From the NCBI GenBank assembly GCA_945859605.1, contig OX243811.1, positions 66,958,395-67,022,394 of the forward strand: a DNA stretch of 64,000 nt, given 5' to 3'. Source of the stretch: Lumbricus rubellus. Taxonomy: Eukaryota > Annelida > Clitellata > Crassiclitellata > Lumbricidae. A program made the position numbers and the translations under genes. Within the stretch, counting starts at the first letter, position 1. Every line of letters starts with the position of its first letter. Below the pieces are notes generated by a model, which was given only the letters and a program-made list of their open reading frames with translations, was not told the origin of the DNA and ran no database searches. Positions 16,295 through 22,769 of the stretch are shown here, in pieces.

Positions 16295-16764
16295 TCAATT
16301 CGTTCGCGGAAAGTAGGATTAGATATATTATTTAATTCATCTATCATAGCTCTGTCAGCGACGTTTCTCCCTGCTGTGTCAGCATGTTTAGCATAAGCTA
16401 GGTCATGACGATAGGCTGCTGCATCAACTCTATCTACTGGTTTGCTCCAATCTTTTGGCGTCCCATCAGGATTCAATCGCAAATCCAATCGAGTTCCTGG
16501 ACCCGTGAAAGAATGTCCTGGAAGATGCATTTCACCCGGGTACTTTGCCCATGGAAGTTTAATGTTAGAAGTAGCAGAATTGAGAGCTGATACCAAATCA
16601 CCTCCTTGTACAGTAGTGGACATTTTAGTAAACTGAGTTTTTCTAGCGCCACATTCAACGCATATACCTCTAATCATAGGTCTGCCATTCTTACTGACAA
16701 CTCGTTGAATATCTCTACAGTCAGTTTTTCGTTTACATTTTACGCAATACGAGCTGTGCTCCAT
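16225..16764 (-). CDS. Zinc-ribbon plus phospholipase A2-like protein (179 aa)
   Basis: Residues 7-38 carry two Cys pairs (CVKC, CVEC) of a DUF5679-like zinc ribbon. Residues 79-125 match the viral PLA2 fold of parvovirus VP1 and adintovirus proteins: a Ca-binding loop GPGTRLD (88-94) and the catalytic pair in YRHDLAYAKH (His120-Asp121). In parvoviruses the domain opens the endosomal membrane during entry, and a similar virion role is inferred here. The C-terminus is basic (GMGLKKKR). The gene is divergent from the packaging ATPase with 20 bp between start codons, and its 3' end overlaps the integrase frame. Confidence 0.88.
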   Translation of the reverse strand: MEHSSYCVKCKRKTDCRDIQRVVSKNGRPMIRGICVECGARKTQFTKMSTTVQGGDLVSALNSATSNIKLPWAKYPGEMHLPGHSFTGPGTRLDLRLNPDGTPKDWSKPVDRVDAAAYRHDLAYAKHADTAGRNVADRAMIDELNNISNPTFRERIERSIVKPILSTKTHFGMGLKKKR

Positions 16765-16788
16765 TTTAATATAATATAATTAAAATGG
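16761..16788. promoter_or_regulatory. Palindromic 20-bp divergent spacer between PLA2 and ATPase genes
   Basis: CCATTTTAATATAATATAAT then TAAAATGG: both start codons are the outer parts of an inverted repeat (CCATTTTAAT / ATTNAAATGG type) around a TATAATATA centre. Any core promoter for either gene must overlap the opposing gene or this AT-rich centre. Promoter activity is inferred, not shown. Confidence 0.45.
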
Positions 16789-17561
16789 AAGTCCAAGACC
16801 TATCGTGGAATGAAGAATCAAGTAAACGCTTTAACAGTCCTCTCTTACCAAGAAGCATCAGAGGTTTGATCGTAGGTAAGTCTCAATGTGGTAAAACGAT
16901 TTTACTACTTAATTTATTACTGAGACCTGGTTGGTTAGACTATGATAACTTGCAAATCTTTGGAAAATCGCTTTTTCAATCAGAATACAAGATACTCAAG
17001 AAAGCATTCGAAGAGAAATTACCAAAGGAAGCAATTATAAGACTTTTTGATAATCGCGATGAGATAATGAAATTAAATGTATCACCGACCGCCGTAGTCG
17101 AGGAGATGTCTAAAAACATGGCCAAAAAATCGGATATAGAATGCAAGTTCTTTGAAACCTCTGAAGATGTTCCAGATCCACGAGACTTAAGTCGAGATAA
17201 AAAGAATCTCATGATTTTTGATGATTTACAATTAGAGAGGCAAAATAAATGCGAATCCTATTATATAAGAGGTAGGCATAGTAATGTAGATTGCTTTTAC
17301 CTAGCACAAAATTATTTCAAGCTGCCCAGACAAACTATCAGGGAGAATGCCAATTTTATATGTCTATTCCCTCAAGACCTCAAAAATATTAATCATATAT
17401 ACAGCGATCATATAGGTGTAGATGATATGACTATAGAAGAATTTCGAAAACTATGCAAAACTGCGTGGGATGAAACGCATGGTTTTGTGGTTATAGACCT
17501 TACTAGTAAAACAAATAAGGGCAGGTACAGATCTGGATTAGATACATTTTACATTAAATAA
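16785..17561 (+). CDS. DNA packaging ATPase (FtsK/HerA, A32-like)
   Basis: A 258-residue P-loop ATPase of the kind that pumps the genome into preformed capsids in Polintons, adintoviruses and large DNA viruses. Walker A is GKSQCGKT (31-38) in RGLIVGKSQCGKTILLLNLL. Walker B is NLMIFDDLQ (141-149) with the two acidic residues. The sensor-like region SNVDCFYLAQNYFKLPRQTI follows. Length and architecture are normal for the family. It is the first gene of the plus-strand block; a 66-bp AT-rich spacer separates it from the penton-like gene. Confidence 0.94.
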   Translation: MEVQDLSWNEESSKRFNSPLLPRSIRGLIVGKSQCGKTILLLNLLLRPGWLDYDNLQIFGKSLFQSEYKILKKAFEEKLPKEAIIRLFDNRDEIMKLNVSPTAVVEEMSKNMAKKSDIECKFFETSEDVPDPRDLSRDKKNLMIFDDLQLERQNKCESYYIRGRHSNVDCFYLAQNYFKLPRQTIRENANFICLFPQDLKNINHIYSDHIGVDDMTIEEFRKLCKTAWDETHGFVVIDLTSKTNKGRYRSGLDTFYIK

Positions 17562-17627
17562 AAGCAATAATAAAATGATAACAAAATTTAAGATTTTATA
17601 TTCTAGGTTTAAAAATAGCTATCTAAA

Positions 17628-18401
17628 ATGGAAACCCTTCTTGACGAAATTTTATCTAATACTCAAACGATTGCACGCAACACAGAAGCTAAAGAATCCT
17701 TTTGCATTTTGTTGAGCGAAAGGAACACACGAATTCGAACGAAATTTAATCCACTAATCGAACTGGACAAAAGTAAAACGTATGAAATGGCTCTTGTCAA
17801 TCTTGAAACTTACTACAGTTTTCCTAATATAGATGAAACAAATAATAAATTCGTATATTCGTCAGATAACGGTGTAACATGGGAAGATTTAGACATTCCA
17901 ACCGGTTGCTATGAAATCGAAGACTTAAACGATTACATACAGAGAATTCTAAAAGAAGAAGGTCATGGACAATGTATAAAGTTGCAACCAAATAACAATA
18001 CTTTGAAGGCTGTTTTGGAAATTGATGAGAACTATAAAGTTGATTTTACAGTAGAAAATTCAATTAGCACCGTTCTAGGATTTCAGCGTCGTGTATACTC
18101 CGAAGGATATAACGAATCCGAGCACATAGTCGATATAAACAGCGTGAATAGTTTACGTGTTACCAGTGATATAATAGGATCATCGTATGCCAACGGAACT
18201 ACGGAGAACATAATTTATTCTTTCTTTCCATCGGTCGGGCCTGGTTATAAGATAATCGAATCTCCTCATAATCTGGTTTATCTTCCAATAACGCTATACT
18301 CTATTTCATCGATGGAAACAAAACTAATAGACCAAAATGGAAAACTAATTAATTTAAGAGGTGAGGAATTGTCGATACGATTTCACATAAGAGAGGTTTA
18401 A
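17628..18401 (+). CDS. Penton-like minor capsid protein (single jelly roll)
   Basis: A 257-residue protein with the pattern of Polinton/adintovirus penton proteins: an N-terminal helix, KTYEMALVNLETYYSFPNID, PTGCYEIEDLNDYIQRIL, and a C-terminal IIYSFFPSVGPGYKIIESPH, NLVYLPITLYSIS, NLRGEELSIRFHIREV. Such proteins form the capsid vertices. No enzymatic motif is expected. Position between the packaging ATPase and other virion genes, as well as length, fit. A 24-bp spacer leads to the next gene. Confidence 0.85.
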   Translation: METLLDEILSNTQTIARNTEAKESFCILLSERNTRIRTKFNPLIELDKSKTYEMALVNLETYYSFPNIDETNNKFVYSSDNGVTWEDLDIPTGCYEIEDLNDYIQRILKEEGHGQCIKLQPNNNTLKAVLEIDENYKVDFTVENSISTVLGFQRRVYSEGYNESEHIVDINSVNSLRVTSDIIGSSYANGTTENIIYSFFPSVGPGYKIIESPHNLVYLPITLYSISSMETKLIDQNGKLINLRGEELSIRFHIREV

Positions 18402-18425
18402 TTTAAAGTTTATATTTAATATAAG

Positions 18426-19064
18426 ATGAGCGCTTACGGTAAGGTCAAAGTTAATATTTCTGAAGGGCAAAAAGAGAAGATTAAGCGAGCTGTTCAAGTC
18501 GGAACTGGGGTGAGTATAAGACTTTCTCATGAAGATATAACTGGTGAGCATGTATTAGCTCTAAACCAGAGGCAAATTAACAAGTTAACTAAAGCGTATC
18601 AGAATGGAACTGGTGTGACAATTAAAATGGGTAAAAAGCAATTAGAAGACAATGCGAGAGTCGAAGGCGGATTTATTGGCGCTATTCTACCGTTCTTAGC
18701 AACAGCCGGAAAGTTTCTTCTGTCTAGTGTTCTTCCGAGTTTAGCCACAGGAGCCTTAACAGGATTGGGTTCTGCAGCTGGTTCCAAAATTGTCGATAAA
18801 ATAAGTGGATCTTCGATCTCACATCCGATAAGTGGATCTTCGATAAGTGGATCTGGCGTGCTGTACGTTAAGAAAGGAGGAATATGCTGTAAGATAGTGC
18901 CTGCTGGGGAAGGTCTTTTTCTATCTCCGTGGGAAAAGGGTATTTCGATATCAGGTTCCGGTCTGTTTATGAAAAGAGGAACAGGATATGTCAGCGGTGA
19001 AGGTCTTATACTTGGTCCCAATTCACCATTTAAAAATATTCCTATTCTTGGAATGTTACTTTAA
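18426..19064 (+). CDS. Glycine-rich hydrophobic virion protein (pX/pVI-like)
   Basis: A 212-residue protein typical of Polintons. Residues ~1-75 are basic (ALNQRQINKLTKAYQNGTGV, TIKMGKKQLEDN). Residues ~80-120 are a hydrophobic Gly/Ala/Leu segment (GGFIGAILPFLATAGKFLLS, SVLPSLATGALTGLGSAAG). The C-terminal half is Gly/Ser-rich with repeated SG(S)G-L motifs and ends SPFKNIPILGMLL. A capsid-internal, membrane-active or core role like adenovirus pX/pVI is inferred from composition and context only. The ISGSSIS segment is encoded by a DNA repeat also found upstream of the polymerase gene. Confidence 0.75.
   Translation: MSAYGKVKVNISEGQKEKIKRAVQVGTGVSIRLSHEDITGEHVLALNQRQINKLTKAYQNGTGVTIKMGKKQLEDNARVEGGFIGAILPFLATAGKFLLSSVLPSLATGALTGLGSAAGSKIVDKISGSSISHPISGSSISGSGVLYVKKGGICCKIVPAGEGLFLSPWEKGISISGSGLFMKRGTGYVSGEGLILGPNSPFKNIPILGMLL
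18801..18854 (+). repeat. ATAAGTGGATCTTCGATCTC-type repeat inside the virion gene
   Basis: Three partly truncated copies of (G)ATAAGTGGATCTTCGATCTC(AC) occur in frame and encode ISGSSISHPISGSSISGSG. The same unit recurs at 22661-22739 just before the polymerase gene. Confidence 0.88.
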
Positions 19065-19080
19065 ACAATCTCTTTTATAA

Positions 19081-19467
19081 ATGTCTGGATACGGTCACCC
19101 AATACACAAATTTATCACCAAACGGAAGCCTCGTGTGAGTACAATAATTTGGTTGCCTAAAGTGGTCACTCACGCTCCTGCAAGACAACGAGCAGGCGAT
19201 AGATATGAGATTTTTGCTCAGCAAGCGATAACGATTGAACCAAAGACAAATATTACAGTAGAAGTAGGCCTTGGAGTCCGAATGACCAGTGGAATGTGTC
19301 TAGTCTCTCTTAGACAGAAGTTGAAACAACTCAGACTGAGTCTTCAAGATGGTACTGTCCTAGAGGACGCAGAGGATATAATAATTACAATTCAAAACAA
19401 CTCAGATTCACCAGTTACTATAAATGAAAAAGACTCAATTTGTTATGTTAATTACTACGATGCATAA
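19081..19467 (+). CDS. dUTPase-fold-like small protein (128 aa)
   Basis: The order of segments resembles a trimeric dUTPase: ITIEPKTNITVEVGLGVRMT (β-strands before motif 2), SGMCLVSLRQKLKQLRLSLQ (where active enzymes have the RSGLA motif), DGTVLEDAEDIIITIQNNSD (position of the GVIDxDYRG motif), SPVTINEKDSICYV (motif for low-affinity quaternary contacts). The catalytic Asp/Tyr and Ser motifs are not conserved, so a structural or exapted role is more likely than dUTP hydrolysis. The fold assignment is my reading of the pattern. It could be an unrelated β-rich virion protein. Confidence 0.6.
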   Translation: MSGYGHPIHKFITKRKPRVSTIIWLPKVVTHAPARQRAGDRYEIFAQQAITIEPKTNITVEVGLGVRMTSGMCLVSLRQKLKQLRLSLQDGTVLEDAEDIIITIQNNSDSPVTINEKDSICYVNYYDA

Positions 19468-19472
19468 ATTGT

Positions 19473-19530
19473 ACGTTTTATGTTTACGTTTTATGTTTAC
19501 GTTTTACGTTTACGTTTTACGTTACGTTTT
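19473..19530 (+). repeat. 13-bp tandem repeat ACGTTTTATGTTT (about 4.5 copies)
   Basis: Units ACGTTTTATGTTT, ACGTTTTACGTTT and shorter variants fill the 80-bp spacer between the dUTPase-like gene and the next gene. Confidence 0.9.
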
Positions 19531-19547
19531 AAACATTATAATAAAAA

Positions 19548-20264
19548 ATGTCGCTACTGAAAATTAGCGATCCTGCAAAAAGAGATTTTATTATCGAAGA
19601 GTTTTTAAAAACGAAAAAAAATATTAAACAAAACTTTCTCTCAGAGAGAATAGACGATCTTGGACTTCAACGAGAATTAACGAAAATCTACAAACCAATA
19701 GTCGACTCTCAATCAGCAATTTCAAAAGAACAAAACGCTTTGCTGTCGACAATAAAGGATAATTCTGCAGCAACATCACTGGCTCTAAAATCACTTCCAG
19801 ATTCGTTGAAAACCATTCAATTTCCTCAGTATCCGTCTATAGAGGCGTACGATGACGATGACCCAGTAGAAGACATTAGAAGGTTAGAATTAGGAAATAT
19901 TGCAGTTGAGTACCTTAAAAAATATGCTTCTGATAAAAGACTTGTGGACACAACATTCGGATTAAGATCAAGAGATGGAAAATTCTACATCGGTGACAGC
20001 GAAGCCTCAATCCAAGGAAATGATATTACAGTTGGAACCACAACTTATCAAGGAACTCCAGGATTATGGGAATTGTTAACGTTAGCTAGTCCAAACAGTT
20101 CAATTTATGATAATCGTGATCTCGAAGAATACGCCGAGATTCTAATTAAAACGAATGCCATGAGTCAGCCAAATAAACCAAACAAACCTAAATCGTCTAG
20201 AAGTGTAAAATATGCAAAGATAATAAAAACCCATATGGGACGATTACATAAAGTTAAGAGGTAA
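19548..20264 (+). CDS. GTPGLWELL-motif Polinton protein, N-terminal part before frameshift
   Basis: 238 residues to a stop at 20264. The N-terminal half is helical and charged (SLLKISDPAKRDFIIEEFLK). Residues ~140-190 contain FGLRSRDGKFYIGDSEASIQ, GNDITVGTTTYQGTPGLWEL and LTLASPNSSIYDN, a conserved block of an uncharacterised Polinton-associated family (I believe the one called DUF8207). Its function is unknown. The family normally continues past this point. Here the frame ends shortly after an A5 run (20224-20229 region), while the +1 frame downstream carries family-like sequence to 20448. The gene is therefore interrupted, or expressed by frameshifting. Confidence 0.75.
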   Translation: MSLLKISDPAKRDFIIEEFLKTKKNIKQNFLSERIDDLGLQRELTKIYKPIVDSQSAISKEQNALLSTIKDNSAATSLALKSLPDSLKTIQFPQYPSIEAYDDDDPVEDIRRLELGNIAVEYLKKYASDKRLVDTTFGLRSRDGKFYIGDSEASIQGNDITVGTTTYQGTPGLWELLTLASPNSSIYDNRDLEEYAEILIKTNAMSQPNKPNKPKSSRSVKYAKIIKTHMGRLHKVKR

Positions 20265-20448
20265 AACAGGAAGCGGAATAATTACCATTCCTTCAGATCC
20301 TAACGAATTAGTAAAACAATTAGAGTTGCGAATATATAGCTACAAAGCGGGAAATACAGGAGTAAGAAATGAAATTGTAGGTATGGCGGATGAGTTACTG
20401 AGACAGGGAGTGATATCCAAAGATGAATATAAAAAATTGATGATCTAA
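20231..20448 (+). pseudogene. Displaced C-terminal part of the GTPGLWELL-motif protein (+1 frame)
   Basis: In the +1 frame about 70 codons run to TAA at 20446-20448. They include IPSDPNELVKQLELRIYSYK and AGNTGVRNEIVGMADELLRQ, which match the C-terminal pattern usual for this Polinton family ('AG.xxxRNE.V...DELLRR..IS..EY'). There is no start codon of its own. A one-base length change in the upstream A-run is the simplest explanation. Confidence 0.72.
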
Positions 20449-20488
20449 TTTAAAAATTGATGATCTAATTTAAAAATTGATGATATAG
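20432..20488 (+). repeat. 20-bp tandem repeat AAAAATTGATGATCTAATTT (2.85 copies)
   Basis: Units at 20432, 20452 and 20472. The first includes the end of the displaced C-terminal frame (stop TAA) and the last ends at the start of the next gene (GATATAGAAATG). Confidence 0.93.
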
Positions 20489-20490
20489 AA

Positions 20491-20847
20491 ATGCTGGTCG
20501 TTGCGAGAAGAAGTTATAAAAAAGTACACGTTGTCGGTGGAGCAGGAATATTCGATTCCATTGCAGGATTTCTCAAGAGACTACTGACATCGAATGCAGT
20601 CAAACAAATTGCGAGCACAGCTGTCAAAGAGATTGGGGGTGTTGCTAAGGATAAGGCGATCGACGTTGGAAAACGATTACTCAATAAGATACTTCCACCA
20701 ACCACCGTTCAGCAGCCGATAACTCAGGAAACTAAAGTCATTCTAGCTAGATTACTCGGGTCAAATCCGCAAATGACGGGTGGAGCTATTAGAATTCAAG
20801 ATCTCGTAAAACGTTTAAACGGAGGTGGTTTGAAAATGGCAGTTTAA
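20491..20847 (+). CDS. Small basic amphipathic virion-type protein (118 aa)
   Basis: The product has a basic N-terminus (VVARRSYKKVHVVGGAG), then an amphipathic helix region (IFDSIAGFLKRLLTSNAVKQ, IASTAVKEIGGVAKDKAIDV) and a C-terminus with RLLGSNPQMTGGAIRIQDLV. It resembles the short Gly-Gly-containing capsid-associated peptides of adintoviruses and adenoviruses in layout only. A role in core or membrane interaction is inferred. It sits directly before the major capsid gene. Confidence 0.65.
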   Translation: MLVVARRSYKKVHVVGGAGIFDSIAGFLKRLLTSNAVKQIASTAVKEIGGVAKDKAIDVGKRLLNKILPPTTVQQPITQETKVILARLLGSNPQMTGGAIRIQDLVKRLNGGGLKMAV

Positions 20848-20863
20848 ATTTATTTTGCTTAAG

Positions 20864-20983
20864 TTTATTTTCTTATTTAGGTCTAAAAATTTATTTTCTT
20901 ATTTAGGTCTAAAAATTTATTTTCTTATTTAGGTGTAAAAATTTATTTTCTTATTTAGGTGTAAAAATTTATTTTCTTATTTA
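20864..20983 (+). repeat. 26-bp tandem repeat with splice-acceptor-like motifs (~4.6 copies)
   Basis: Units start at 20864, 20890, 20916, 20942 and 20968. Each reads TTTATTTTCTTATTTAGGTC(G)TAAAAA. Every unit contains a pyrimidine-rich tract followed by TAG|GT. The array fills the spacer upstream of the major capsid gene and may serve as its late leader or promoter, or simply be a slippage product. Confidence 0.93.
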
Positions 20984-20990
20984 AAAATAT

Positions 20991-22301
20991 ATGTATAATA
21001 AAATGCAATCCGATATTCTAAGATTCACAGAGCAACCATTGATCGATGAAGGTATCGAGCGATACGAATGGCATGAGTACGAACCTGTAGCGAGAACTAA
21101 CCTTAACAGTTCTGGTGAAATTAGAATAAATATTGAATTACAAGACTTATACAGTCACCCAGCAGAGTCATATCTACAATTCGACGGAAGACTAATTAAA
21201 GCCGATGACACCGCATACGTTAATGCCGATTTAGTCGCTCTTACGAATAATGGGCTTATGTATCTATTCAGTCAAATATCCTATCAGTTATCTAATCAAG
21301 AAATCGAAACGCTATTTCATCCGGGTCAAGCTACAACGATGCTCGGTTTACTTACGTATCCAAACGATTTTCAGTTGACTCAATGCTTAAACCAGCTGTG
21401 GTATAAAGACACTGGAGCGACTGCTGTTATTGCGGACAACCCCGGCTTTGCCACTAGACAAAGCTTTCTCATTCGCAAACCAAACACTAAAGGAATGTTC
21501 AGCTTTATTGTTCCGTTGAAACATATTTTCGGGTTTTGCGACGATTACGACAAGATTATTTACGGTTTTAAACAGACGCTGACATTAGTTCGTAAAGCGG
21601 ACGATGATGCCATATTCCGAGATAACGCTGCAGCTGCTGGAAAAGTTGCGATAAACAAAATTTCATGGTTTATTCCACACGTTATTCCTTCCGATATGGA
21701 ACGAATGCAGTTGTATAAGACGATTGAATCGAAATTAACGTTGCCAGTTGCGTATAGAGCTCGTCAATGCGACACAATAACGGTTCCTCAGTCGACAAGT
21801 TTCAGTTGGCGTCTTAGCGTAAAAACATCACCTGAGAAACCTAGATATATCATCGTAGGATTTCAGACGGACCGTGGCGGTAATCAGGAAAGTAATCCGT
21901 CGCTATTTAATCACTGCGATCTCAAGAACATATATGTGATGATGAATCAAGAAAGATATCCAGCTGTCGATCATAACCTGTCGTTTCCTAATCAACAATT
22001 CTCCAGAGCGTACAGAGACGCGTCCTCCTTTAGTCAAAAATTCTATGGTATGGATAAGTTGATTACGCAAGGAAATATAACACCTATAGATTATAAAGAA
22101 TTATATCCGCTGTTCGTGTTCGATGTAAGCAAACAATCCGAGCGTTTGAAATCTTCAGTCGTTGATATTCAGATTAAGGCTCTTTTCAATGCAGCAGTGC
22201 CAGCCGACACAGAAGCGTATGCTGTCGTAATTTCAGATAGGTTGCTGCAGTTCCAATCGGATGAGCAGAAAATGAGTGTAGTGTATGGAAAATTGATTTA
22301 A
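20991..22301 (+). CDS. Major capsid protein (double jelly roll, hexon-like)
   Basis: A 436-residue protein matching Polinton/adintovirus hexon-type MCPs. The N-terminus is LRFTEQPLIDEGIERYEWHE and later segments include RDASSFSQKFYGMDKLITQG, ITPIDYKELYPLFVFDVSKQ and SSVVDIQIKALFNA. Length is at the short end of the double-jelly-roll family. It would form the trimeric capsomers of an icosahedral particle. A second in-frame ATG at 21003 (AATAAAATGCAATCC) has a context like other starts in the element and may be the true start. The frame is intact, implying recent or continuing selection. Confidence 0.88.
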   Translation: MYNKMQSDILRFTEQPLIDEGIERYEWHEYEPVARTNLNSSGEIRINIELQDLYSHPAESYLQFDGRLIKADDTAYVNADLVALTNNGLMYLFSQISYQLSNQEIETLFHPGQATTMLGLLTYPNDFQLTQCLNQLWYKDTGATAVIADNPGFATRQSFLIRKPNTKGMFSFIVPLKHIFGFCDDYDKIIYGFKQTLTLVRKADDDAIFRDNAAAAGKVAINKISWFIPHVIPSDMERMQLYKTIESKLTLPVAYRARQCDTITVPQSTSFSWRLSVKTSPEKPRYIIVGFQTDRGGNQESNPSLFNHCDLKNIYVMMNQERYPAVDHNLSFPNQQFSRAYRDASSFSQKFYGMDKLITQGNITPIDYKELYPLFVFDVSKQSERLKSSVVDIQIKALFNAAVPADTEAYAVVISDRLLQFQSDEQKMSVVYGKLI

Positions 22302-22317
22302 AGAATACTTATATATT

Positions 22318-22647
22318 ATGAAGCTACCAGAGCTTAGAATTTTGGCCAAGCATAACAATGTTACAGGCACTTCGCATCTCAACAAACCTCAAATGATAGC
22401 TGTATTGATTGAAAAGAATATTCTTCCGACGGACTACAAGTCTGTGTCATATCGACATGACACGCTGGGTAGTATCAGGAAACAACCGAGAAGAGTAGAT
22501 ATTATAGATCGAGAGACTGGCGTTGTTACCTCGTATCCATCGATGTATAAAGCTGCTAAGGCGTATGGTCAGAGTGCTGGCATAATAGCTTATCATAACG
22601 GAAATGTCTGGAGAGATAGATACGAAATTAAAGTGTTCGAGAGATAG
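22318..22647 (+). CDS. SAP/Rho-N plus NUMOD-like small DNA-binding protein (109 aa)
   Basis: Residues 1-36 (LPELRILAKHNNVTGTSHLN, KPQMIAVLIEKN) resemble a SAP/Rho-N helix-extended-helix domain. Residues ~66-109 (DRETGVVTSYPSMYKAAKAY, GQSAGIIAYHNGNVWRDRYE) resemble a NUMOD1-type helix-turn-helix repeat as found beside homing endonucleases. Both imply DNA binding; no nuclease motif is present. It lies 16 bp after the capsid gene. Function is unknown; a transcription or packaging factor is possible. Confidence 0.62.
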   Translation: MKLPELRILAKHNNVTGTSHLNKPQMIAVLIEKNILPTDYKSVSYRHDTLGSIRKQPRRVDIIDRETGVVTSYPSMYKAAKAYGQSAGIIAYHNGNVWRDRYEIKVFER

Positions 22648-22660
22648 ATATGATATTAAA

Positions 22661-22739
22661 GTGGATCTTCGATCTCACAGATAAGTGTTCCATAAGTGGA
22701 TCTTCGATCTCACAGATAAGTGGATCTTCGATCTCACAT
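22661..22739 (+). repeat. ATAAGTGGATCTTCGATCTC repeats upstream of polymerase; duplication breakpoint
   Basis: Three copies of GTGGATCTTCGATCTCACA, the first two separated by GATAAGTGTTCCATAA. The unit is shared with 18801-18854. The tandem duplication starts inside this array at 22713. Confidence 0.92.
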
Positions 22740-22769
22740 GTATTAATATTTTTGCGTGGTAAAAATAAA

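Noticed and set aside
18599..19021. Minus-strand proline-rich frame opposite the virion gene
   Set aside because: It is the reverse-strand shadow of the glycine-rich coding sequence.
22650..22769. Polymerase start at 22650 (or 42227 in copy 2)
   Set aside because: These codons translate the GGATCTTCGATC repeat and, in copy 2, hAT sequence. The two upstream parts differ while the protein from ATG 22770/42359 is identical.
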